Shown here piece by piece: positions 34,257-43,778 of a DNA stretch of 64,000 nt. Under the pieces are notes generated by a model. The model ran no database searches, was not told where the DNA came from, and was given only the letters and a program-made list of their open reading frames with translations. The stretch comes from Sanghuangporus weigelae (lineage: Eukaryota > Basidiomycota > Agaricomycetes > Hymenochaetales > Hymenochaetaceae). Position numbers and translations under genes: made by a program. Where the stretch lies: NCBI GenBank assembly GCA_033182465.1, contig CP137319.1, positions 992,001 through 1,056,000 on the forward strand. Reading direction: 5' to 3'. Positions within the stretch are counted from its first letter, which is position 1. Each line of letters opens with the position of its first letter.

Positions 34257-35983
34257 CTACTAAAGTAACTTATCAGTACAGACAGGGTAGCACAAAATAA
34301 CCCGACCAAAATACCTACGGCAACCAGGAGGGCGGAGGAAACGGTCTAGTATTACGAACAGAGTTGCTGGCCTGCATTATATTACAGAATATAAAAATAG
34401 AATTCGCGGGGAACCTCAAATATGCCGGTGGTAACTAGTTGTCAACAGGTCTAGGAGGTCGTGTGGAAATGTTTTCAATAGTGTGGAAACTGTGGAAGCT
34501 CCGGTGTAATAAGTTACCTAAATAAAGCAATTTGTTTTATTTGTAAGCGACTTTCAGGTATAATTAGCTCAGCATCAAGCTGAGGCTGCTTATTCAAAAG
34601 AAAAAATGACAGATTCGCACTCTCTCCTCAGACTGGAGTCCTAATCTATGTTAGTGCCTTCAACTGTCTTCTTACCTTTACTTTCTTTTTTCCCTTCACA
34701 ATCACATCATCTGGATTTTGTTTCTTCAAGTTGTCTGGACAATTCTTGCATATTACAAGAGCTGTATATACTGAGTCGAAGATGGCCTCATAGATACGAG
34801 CTTCCACAGTTTCCACATGCCCATTTCCGGTCATCTGAGTTGCCAATGTTAACACCCCGCGGGAAACCATCAACTTCTGAAATTGAGAACTCAGACTCTA
34901 TATGAAGCCGGCGAATCCCGTTTTTCTAGTTACTCAAACTCGATAACCATTAACCCTTACTCTTCATCTTCATCTTCTGTACAGCTAGATAAAAATGTCA
35001 GAATGGTCGGTCGAAAAGTCAGCTTGGTAATTAGAATGATAAAAGAAATTCCGAATATTAAATTTGTACCGGTGCCGCGGCCTATCCTGGCCAATCAATT
35101 CACGTGACTATTCAGATTCTTGTCTCGTAAGTTAAGTTTTCTTCACTCACTAATTTCACGACACTACGACTACTTCTTACTACCTTCGACTAGTTCTGAC
35201 CGACATAGGGACTTCCGAATGTTAGACGGCTCCTTCTTTACTACCTATGCCTCCTTCAGGTTGGTAAAGGCCGAAGGCCTATGAAGTCACCGGGCCGACA
35301 ATTGATTATTCTTCAAGCCTTGTAATGGAAAACCCCGCCGAGGCAAATCTGCCTCTGGGAGATTACTCTAGACCTGGTCTTCTAGCTCGTATGCTTCTCT
35401 CCTGACAATCAAAGATTCAAGTAGCGGAAACGCGACGTGTCTCTCTCGATGTTATGTTGTCTTACTGCACGGCACCACTTGGAACTCTGAACGCGTCGTC
35501 GTTTGTATGGCAGCACAAAAGTCCAGACATGAAGCAGAGCCCCTTACGACCTAGACTTTTGTTTTGATTCAGCAGAGTCAGTTTGTGGAGATCTAGGCCT
35601 TACTTACACAAATGTACCTTTTCAGAGACCTGATCTGGATGTCGCGGATGTGAGTACTATTTATAGCACAACATTTGTTCTCTATTTTGAGCCTATTTAG
35701 CTTTATTGTCAAGGTTATTTTCCAGCGTTCGAGGCCCTTACCGGCTCGCCTTTCAATTATCATCTACGCTGTTCGAGCCAGAATCTGTGTCTTTCTTGCA
35801 TTTTGGCCATCTAGTTCTGCTGCAAGTCTTACATGCAACAATAGATTGAAGCGCGGCCATGAACTCGACCAAGAAAGCTTAAAAAGACGAGCACCTGCAT
35901 TGTACATTATACACCAATCTATCTACTCATCCATCATCTAACCCACTCTACTCACCACCCTACTAAACACTTCACTCACAACG
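34257..35983. other. Intergenic between reductase copy B and protease copy 3
   Basis: Counterpart of 20501-22253. Shared blocks lie next to both genes (34257-34380 and about 35190-35983). The middle, about 34380-35100, is largely unlike the other arm. The fold-back element of the other arm is missing here. No gene seen; short open frames near 34646-35107 lack motifs. Confidence 0.55.
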
Positions 35984-37424
35984 ATGTTTCCCGCATCGTC
36001 ACTACTCACCACTGTGCTTCTTGCACTTACCGTCGCTGGATCTCCTCTGACCATACGCGATGATGGACCGAGCGGAACTCTTCCATTCTCACTGAACCTG
36101 AATCTCAATGGCACGACACTGCCTGAGCTCGACCGAGCCCGCGCTGCGCTTTTCCTTGCGCGCGGGAAGGAAATGGACTCGGTCGACCCGCAAGACGCCA
36201 ATGTGACGCTCTCGGCTGATGTCAACAAGCGGGCATCCAATGTCGCTGTGACGAACACCGCTGTGACGTATACTGCGTCGGTGAACATTGGTAGTCCTGG
36301 GACGAGCTATACGCTCTTGATTGACACTGGATCTTCGAACACATGGGTTAGTTTTTGAGCTCTCGCGATGCGAGCGTGTACTGACTGGCAAGATCAGGTG
36401 GGCGCTCAAAAGGCGTACTCGAAGACAGGGTCTAGTAAGAGCACTGGACAGCAGTTCCATGTGAGCTATGGCTCCGGGAAGGTGTCTGGCGACGAGTGTG
36501 AGTCGCTGTCTTTACTTGCTACTCCGAGACAATGTACTCAGAGGTCTTTTTTGTTCCCATTCCAGATACCGACACGGTGACTCTCTCCTCGTCGCTCGTC
36601 ATCGATGGTCAGTCGATTGGAGTTGCCACGACATCAAGTGGCCTCCAGAATGTTGACGGGATACTTGGTCTTGGACCTGTCGACCTGACCACGGGCACCG
36701 TTACGGGTACATCCAAAGTACCCACTGTCGTCGACAACCTGTACTCTCAAAAGAAAATTAACACGGAAGTCGTCGGCATTTCGTATAACCCGTTCACCTC
36801 ATCCTCTCAGACGAATGGTGAACTCACGTTCGGCGGTGTTGACTCATCGAAGTACACGGGATCGATCACCTACGCTCCGATCACGAAGCAGACACCGGCG
36901 AAGCACTACTGGGGACTTGAGCAGAGTATCACTTACGGCTCGTCTGGGTCGAATGTTTTATCATCGACGGCCGGAATCCTTGACACGGGAACGACACTGG
37001 TCCTTCTTGCGACGGATGCATTCAATCGGTACAAGTCGTTGACTGGAGCGACGTCCGATGGGACGACAGGACTGCTGATGCTCACGAGCGCACAGTTCCA
37101 GAACTTGCAGAGCCTGTACTTCCAAATCGGAGGCACGAAATTCGAGTTGACTGCGAATGCGCAAATCTGGCCTCGGTCGCTGAATTCATATATCGGTGGC
37201 TCTGGCGATAAAGTATACTTGATTGTTAGCGATGTATGTTTTCGTGATATCTCCTGCAGATATGCGAGCTGATTCGTTTCCTGTAGCTTGGATCGAATAG
37301 TGGATCAGGACTGGACTTCATCAGCGGTTACACGTTCCTCGAGCGGTTCTATTCTGTGTATGACACAACGAATAATCGTGTTGGTCTTGCGAACACTGGG
37401 AACACGAAGGCGACGACGAACTGA
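35984..37424 (+). CDS. Secreted pepsin-like aspartic protease, copy 3
   Basis: A 422-residue family A1 protease, from exons 35984-36346, 36398-36497, 36566-37233 and 37287-37424. It is intact, with signal peptide, propeptide, DTGSS and DTGTT active-site motifs. Distinguishing residues include NVTLSADV before the NKR site, Thr in LTTGT, and Ser in NTWVSF at the unspliced intron edge. About six residues differ from copy 2. The upstream 350 bp are almost identical to those of the other copies, so expression is probably similar. Confidence 0.93.
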
Positions 37425-37777
37425 TTAGAACCCAGACCCAAAAGCCCCTCGAGTCCCTGTATACCACTGGATCCTGATATACCCACAATTTATACCTGTA
37501 GAGCATTTCGGATGTCTTTTATCGATAAAAATAAAAAATAAACAAAAATAAACCGTTCTATCAGTGAAGTGATACGAACTGAGGATTTCTGATTTATAGT
37601 CATCGAAGAGTAATCTTCAGTTACAGCGACAAACTATTGGTACATGCTTCTCGATTCGGTGACTTAATATGATTTTTCGCGAAAAAAGTACGGAGAAGTG
37701 GGTAAACAGCACAAGACAAAACCGATCGTGTATACAATGAATCATCAAATTGGGATTCCACGCCATAAAAACGACCT
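37425..37777. other. Convergent intergenic region, right border of the duplication
   Basis: The first ~45 bp belong to the duplicated unit. The rest is A/T-rich and unique, probably 3' ends of both flanking genes. Nothing else seen. Confidence 0.6.
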
Positions 37778-39465
37778 TTACGTGCAGACGAAACTTAGAT
37801 CGTTGCCTATGTTGTCAGGGAAGTTCCAGAACGAGAGCGCGATTACCACATAAACCGCTAGAGTAATTCGAATTTAGCATATTCATCCCAAGAATGACGT
37901 ATAAATAAATATGCGGACCTACGAGGATAACGCCACTCATCCAGTGTGCCCGTCCATCTTCGACAGAGAACTTCACGAGGATTACCGCAAAGAACAAACA
38001 AAGCGTTTGCAAAGAATCGAAGACGAGAGAGAGTGGCTTTCCGGTGCCCCATGCTGCAAGGACGAGAATAGGGACGACGAACAAGGCTATTTGAATGCAG
38101 CTTCCGACCGCTACCTGCAGAGCAAGGTCGAACTTTCCCTTACTTGCAACCACAACAGCAGTCGTGTGTTCCGCTGCGTTCGAAATGATCGGAATTATAA
38201 TGAGAGTGAGGAACTCTCTCGAGAAAGGTGCAGCCTCTGCGACTTCGTCAAGCGCATCAACGAGAATCTCTGCAGTGAGATATGCGAGACCAGTGACAGC
38301 TGACAGTAAAGCCAGTGCAGACGGGATGTTCGTGCGTGGATACTCAACACGTTGACTTGGCGCTGAAGAAGTTGTAGGAACGGGAAGTGTCGAACCCATG
38401 GTAGATACCGAGCTCGTAGAGGACCGGCGCGACGTAGGTTGTTGAACGGTATCGACGAACAAATGAGAATGGGAATAGAACTGGAAGAAGAGGTATGCAA
38501 TATATCTAAAACGCGAAACACTCAGCGAACAAGAATTAAGAGTCTCGAAAGTTGGACACTTACATTAAAAGCAGAATGATCGCTGTACCACGACTCATGG
38601 TAAGGAGGAGAGGGGTCTCCTCGGCTGCCTGGATCTTCTCACTGAGGAACTCGTGGAATGCGGCCGGGACCAACAGTGCAATGACGGAAAGTGTCATGAG
38701 TGATGTATTCAGCTGTGCTACAGTCGGTTGGAATTCTTGTTGGTGGAAGCGGAAGCCACCTGCGAAGAAGGCCATGCCAAGAACCAAAAGCAGATTACTA
38801 AGAAGTCCGCCAAGAAGCGAGCTCTGGACGAGATTCAAGTCGCAACGGGACAAGGCGATACCCGCAACTATAAGCTCTATGAGATTCCCGAGAGTCGCGT
38901 TTAACAACCCGCCTACACATTGACTCGTGTGCAGGGCAATTTGTTCTGTCCCCAGACCGAGCAATGCCGCGAGCGGAATAATGCCGAGAGCAGCGAACAC
39001 GAAAACAACTGTCGGTGCCTGGTGCGAATAATGCAATGCCCAGGATACTGGCACACAGAAAAGGAATACATTGAGCGGCGAGTAGCGAATAAGTGCAACG
39101 AGGGATGCACGGTAAGACGGAGCAGGGCCCAACATGTGTTGAGGTGTGAACAAGGTTCGCAGACGTTCACTCCTGCTTAACGCACTCGTACGAGCTCTCG
39201 TTAGGTTAGGCAACGTAGCCTCTGGCTTTTCTTCATCGGATATTGCTGTTTTCCTTCCACGCACGAGGGACATAATCAAGCCACCTCCTCCGGCACGGAC
39301 GTCATCTCTCTGGGTCTCAGAGACGTGGCTCTGACTTATTTCAGTCGGCCTAGGGGGAGAATGCGGACTAGGGGGCTCATCGTCGTCAGCAGCGACGGGA
39401 ACGGAAGATGCTGGCTGGGGCACGACTGAAGCATCATGCTCAATTGACACGGATGGGTCTCCCAT
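37778..39465 (-). CDS. Ca2+/H+ antiporter (CAX family, Vcx1-like)
   Basis: Vacuolar exchanger that loads Ca2+ into the vacuole using the proton gradient. Three exons join in frame: 39465-38564, 38505-37919 and 37857-37778, giving 522 residues. A hydrophilic N-terminal tail of about 135 residues (probably regulatory) precedes about eleven membrane segments. Both alpha-repeat motifs are visible: GGLLNATLGNLIELIVAGIA and IIPIISNAAEHTTAVVVASK, with the conserved Asn-Glu and Asn-Ala-Ala-Glu-His residues. An acidic/Ser-rich loop joins the two halves. The third exon was placed by choosing a GTCCGC donor after 37919. It restores the typical C-terminal membrane segment VYVVIALSFWNFP, and the same kind of donor occurs in other genes of the window. 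Confidence 0.92.
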
Positions 39466-39768
39466 TCAAGGTGGGGCGTATGTGGGAAGGAGCAGCTCCG
39501 TCAAGCGTCTCCTTTATAGGCGCGGCTTCTTGGCGCCTTGGCCGCTACACAGCCACAATTCTAGATCGTCACATGGTCGTAACGGTGGCTTATCACGACC
39601 GTTTGAAGAAAGAACACAAACTTGAACTCCGGTGAAAGAGATGTCACGAGGAAAACATTCAAATAAACACAAGACGTGTTTCTTTCACACTCAGTTGAAA
39701 GTCCGCTTGGAAGGTAAGTGACGCGACAAAGTCACGGGATTCGAATGGTGAAAGCTTAAGGAATCTTA
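39466..39768. other. Intergenic, promoter side of the CAX gene
   Basis: No gene recognised. It ends at the 8-bp direct repeat that borders the next mobile element. Confidence 0.55.
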
Positions 39769-39776
39769 TCTATTAC
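39769..39776 (+). repeat. Candidate target-site duplication, left (TCTATTAC)
   Basis: Identical to 43076-43083. It directly abuts the left TIR; the right copy is offset by ten bases from the symmetric TIR end. Confidence 0.55.
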
Positions 39777-40390
39777 AGGCATTTACCGGTCCTTTGAACA
39801 CCCAATACAGATCCACTCGTACACAACACCACAAACATTTAAAAAAAAATCTAATTACATATCTGAGTAGTCTGCTATGGAGGCTATATGCTGAAATTTT
39901 TTTGAGCTGCAAAATGTGCAGGAAAAATCAAATTGTGCGTGTGAAAAAAGTAGGGTAAATGTCACGAAATTAACACCTTTGAACACCTTGTGACATAAGT
40001 GTCATGCTAGTGCATGTATTCGCGCGCCCGCCCGATTACATAATAATGTTGATAAGTCTGCCACACCGGGCAAAGAGTTATTATAATCTAAAAGAAATTT
40101 ATAATTAGCTGACAAACAAGATTTGAAATTAAATACTGCATTTAATTACGTGAAATATTTCATGTTTGTTCCTTGATAGAACTTGAAATAACAATAAGGA
40201 TTTAGATTCGGATTAGGAAAACAAAGAGATTTCAAATAATGTCGTGTGAGGAACACATAAAGAAACTTGAAGTCTTAGAAAAGCAAAAATGGTTAAGTTT
40301 AGTTATTGCCGAAATTTTATGTCTTTGATAGGAAGAAATTTAAAATTCTTTTTATTATTCTGACAAAGAAAAAATAAGTTTGACTCTCAG

Positions 40391-40552
40391 TGGGCGCTCA
40401 GCGGACGATCGGCGGGCGATCGGCGGGCGATCCGAGGGCGATCCGAGGGCGATCCGAGGGCGCTCAGCGGGCGCTCAGAGGATGATCAGCGGGCACTCAG
40501 AGGGCACTCAGCGGGCGATCAGAGGGTGCTCAGAGGGCGCTTAGCGGGCAAT
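40391..40552 (+). repeat. Decamer tandem array in left TIR
   Basis: About sixteen tandem, imperfect 10-base units of the types GGGCGATCGG, GGGCGATCCG and GGGCGCTCAG. It lies at the inner edge of the left arm. Confidence 0.85.
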
Positions 40553-40562
40553 CCTGATATTT

Positions 40563-42254
40563 CACCATACATACAATGCTTAACCAGTCCATGCATCCTC
40601 TATATAGCTCTTCAATAAAATAAGCATGCAGATGCATTTCTTCAGTATGGATGGATCTTTGAAAGGCACTTAATGAACGGAGAGTAAGTCTACCATTCAG
40701 TAGCGCCTGATCTAGTCTCATTTATCTATCAACGCAGTTATGTCCTCTTCAACAGACAGCCATAATTGCACGCACAAAGGTCTATGATGTGTCACAGGAT
40801 CCGACTAATGCCCTATTCAAGTGCGTGCTCGACCTATATGTTCATGTCTGAACTCTGACCAATTCTATGCAACCGTTCGTCTCAATCTTTCCATTACTCC
40901 TCCGTACAATGCCGACTTCGATGGTGATGAAATGAACATGCAGTACGTCGTATCACTGCCGCCTTGTGCTGCCGTTTCTCATCTTCGTGTAGTGTCCCCC
41001 AGAGCGAGGAGACTCGGGCCGAGCTCAGTCAAATAGAATGGGTCCCCAGGCAGATCATTTCGCCCCAAGCGAACAAGCCCGTTATTGGTATCGTGCAGGA
41101 TACTCTTTGCGGTATCCGCAAGTTCACCTTGCGAGGTTGTTCCCTTGATTGGCAACAAGTACAGAATATACTGCTTTGGGTACCGAATTGGGACGGCACG
41201 ATCCCAACACCAACCAATTTGAAACCCAATTTTTTATGGACGGGCAAGCAAATTCTTAGCATGACAATCCCGCGTGGGATCAACATTTTCCGGTCGCCCG
41301 AGAACAAGTCATGGAGTCCTGTCTTCGATGATGGCATACTGATCGAGAATGGCGAGATCATCTTTGGTATTGTTGAGAAAGAAGACCGTTGGCGCATCCC
41401 AGGGCGGCCTGATGCACGTTGTTTTCCGAGAGAAAGGTCCTGAAGCTACACGATCGCTCTTTACGGGTCTGCAGAATATCGTCAATTATTGGCTGTTCCA
41501 CAATGGATTCAGTATCGGTATCGGCGATACGGTTGCAGACAGAAAAACGATGGCGTACATCACGGAGCAGATTAAGATGCGGAAACAGAATGTTGCCAAA
41601 GTCATAGAAGATGCGGCCATGGATCGCCTGAAAGCAGCTCCGGGTATGACTATCCACGAATCCTTCGAGAGTCAAGTCGAACGGGAGCTCAATTTGGCTC
41701 GTGATCCCTCTGGTCAATATGCTCAGGAGAACCACAAAGAGGACAATAATGCCAAGCAGATGGTAGTCGCTGGTTCCCAGGGTTCCTTCATCAACATCTC
41801 CCAGATGTCTGTTTGCGTCGGTCAGCAATCCGTGGAAGGGAAGTGTATCTCGTTCGGCTTCAGACATCGAACACTACCGCACTTCATGAAGGATGATTTC
41901 AGTCCAGAGGCGCCGGGTTTCATTGAGAATTCCTACTTGCGTGGATTAACACCGCAAGAGTTCTTCTTTCACGCCATGGCGGGTCGCGAGGGATTAATTG
42001 ACACGGCTGTCAAGACGGCGGAGATTGGCTACATCCAACGGCGGCTTGTCAAGACTCTAGAAGACCATGGTACATTATGACGGGACTGTTCGGAACTCGT
42101 TGGGTAATCTCATACAGTTCGTCTATGGCAAAGGTGGCATGGATGAGACTTTCATTGAGAGACAGAGCATTAAAACGTTCGGTATCAATGATCGCGAATT
42201 CGAGCATCGCTACCGTGTCGATGTTACAGATCCGAAGGTGGCTTCCTTCCTATT
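40563..42254 (+). pseudogene. RPB1: Captured fragment of RNA polymerase II largest subunit gene (RPB1)
   Basis: Encodes the central catalytic part of RPB1 as exon-like blocks: about 40629-40683 (DAFLQYGWIFERHLMNG), 40738-40820 (YVLFNRQP, then MMCHRIRLMPYS), about 40879-40942 ([20 protein letters not shown], the Mg-binding NADFDGD motif) and 40993-42254 ([20 protein letters not shown] through REFEHRYRVDVTDP). GT...AG introns lie between blocks, so genomic DNA was captured. It covers only about 450 of some 1750 residues, with neither end of the gene. It is broken: TAA at 40763-40765 in NRQP-stop-LH, a one-base insertion near 41385 (GAGAAAGAAGACC), and a second frameshift near 42070. Several conserved residues are also changed. 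It cannot make a polymerase subunit. Confidence 0.92.
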
Positions 42255-42257
42255 GCC

Positions 42258-42365
42258 CGCCGATCGCCCTCTGAGTGCCCGCTGAGCATCCTCTGAGCGC
42301 CCGCTGAGCGCCCTCGGATCGCCCTCGGATCGCCCGCCGATCGCCCGCCGATCGCCCGCTGAGAG
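42258..42365 (-). repeat. Decamer tandem array in right TIR
   Basis: Inverted counterpart of 40391-40552, with units CGATCGCCCG, CGGATCGCCC and CTGAGCGCCC in about eleven copies. The shorter array suggests unit loss or gain since the arms were identical. Confidence 0.85.
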
Positions 42366-43083
42366 TCAAACTTATTTTTTCTTTGTCAGAATAATAAAAA
42401 GAATTTTAAATTTCTTCCTATCAAAGACATAAAATTTCGGCAATAACTAAACTTAACCATTTTTGCTTTTCTAAGACTTCAAGTTTCTTTATGTGTTCCT
42501 CACACGACATTATTTGAAATCTCTTTGTTTTCCTAATCCGAATCTAAATCCTTATTGTTATTTCAAGTTCTATCAAGGAACAAACATGAAATATTTCACG
42601 TAATTAAATGCAGTATTTAATTTCGAATCTTGTTTGTCAGCTAATTATAAATTTCTTTTAGATTATAATAACTCTTTGCCCGGTGTGTGCCTGTCACGCT
42701 TTTCAAGTCACCTTTATTGTATGCCTTATATTAATTCATTGGATAGCTCTTTCGCCACACAAACTAGGCTGCATGTACTTACAGTAGTGGAGTACTAATA
42801 TATCTGCTTTTGAGTCATGCTCAAAGCATGAATGAATAGCAAAATGCATCTGATTCATTGTTTCTCATTGAGTTTCACTGAAATTCAGCAGTAAATAATT
42901 TCTCTGTATTTAACGGGTCATAGTAATTTGCTGAAATTTCGCAGCATGACTCATGTGTATTCTGTCCACCTATGATAAAAATTTCAAGTTGCAAATTGGA
43001 GGTTTGAGTGAGTAAATGTAGGGTGTTCAAAGGAAGGGTACTGTTTAAAGGACCGGTAAATGCCTGTACTAATAGTCTATTAC

Positions 43084-43778
43084 TTACTTACCATCGTCAA
43101 CGTAAGACAAGTGGAGTACATGTGCTTGCTCAATAACTTTCTGTAGAGAAGTACGCAAACAGGCCTGAAGTACGCCGTACAATGCTGCTCGTCCAGTTCA
43201 CCGTCGTCCCTACACCTACGAGATACTTAGGAAGTTCTCGCGGACTACCTCATTTAGCGATGCAGAGCGTGCCTGAAAATGTCGGCATGGAAGAACAGCT
43301 ACATACGTGGAGGAAGAAACCGAGATCTAAGCTACAGCTAGTTAGTACAACTACCTTGTAGTTTCCCGGACTGAGGTCCCAAAGGAAAGGCCCTCTGCTT
43401 TCTTAACCAATATAAGTTATAACACTTTAGTATTAGTCTTGTGACTAACTTCACGTGCATCCATGGCCAGTCACGTTGGGTCACGTCTTGTAAGCTTGTT
43501 GTACTTACTGTACTTCAAACAGAGAGAGAATAGGTAACTATGGGTCTTATGAAATGGCAAGAATGTCGAATTTGATTGAATCCTACTGTATTACATCGAT
43601 ATCTCAGAGCGAATCACTCATCCAGGAATCAGTCTCTTGGTCTTTTCTGATGAAGCTTTGCTCTCGGATGACCGAGGTGTCCTCTGGTGAAGGCGTTTGC
43701 AAAGGCAAAGGATACCGACGTCTCGACAGGATGAACGAATGCACATGACGACCCGAATCTGCGGGTATCCGACGAATA
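43084..43778. other. Intergenic, 3' side of kinase-like gene
   Basis: No gene recognised. A short plus-strand open frame at 43554-43748 has no family features. Confidence 0.5.

Larger units (their letters stand above)
29440..37470 (-). repeat. Right arm of large inverted duplication
   Basis: Inverted counterpart of the left arm: reductase copy B on the minus strand, then divergent protease copy 3 on the plus strand. Homology to copy 1 ends just after the protease stop codon, around CTGTATACCACTG at 37457-37469. There the sequence departs from the flank shared by copies 1 and 2. Confidence 0.88.
39777..43075. mobile_element. Long-TIR DNA element carrying an RPB1 gene fragment (Pack-type)
   Basis: A 3.3-kb element. 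The first 20 bases, AGGCATTTACCGGTCCTTTG, recur inverted at the right end with one mismatch. Inner arms (about 40063-40552 and 42258-42687) are nearly identical inverted repeats of 430-490 bp ending in decamer arrays. The outer parts of the arms are diverged. TCTATTAC at 39769-39776 and 43076-43083 is a candidate 8-bp target duplication, although the right end then has ten extra bases beyond the symmetric TIR. The interior holds no transposase, only a piece of the host RNA polymerase II largest subunit gene. Long TIRs and an 8-9 bp duplication would fit MULE or hAT relatives; I cannot decide which. Confidence 0.85.

Noticed and set aside
18868-37470. Secondary-metabolite or sulfur-assimilation gene cluster
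   Set aside because: Only two gene types are present and they are duplicates; no transporter, regulator or tailoring enzyme accompanies them.
40391-40552. CRISPR-like array
   Set aside because: The units are head-to-tail decamers with no spacers, in a eukaryotic genome, and are repeated inverted at the other TIR.
40563-42254. A second functional RPB1 gene
   Set aside because: It lacks both ends of the protein, has an in-frame stop and two frameshifts, and sits inside inverted repeats.
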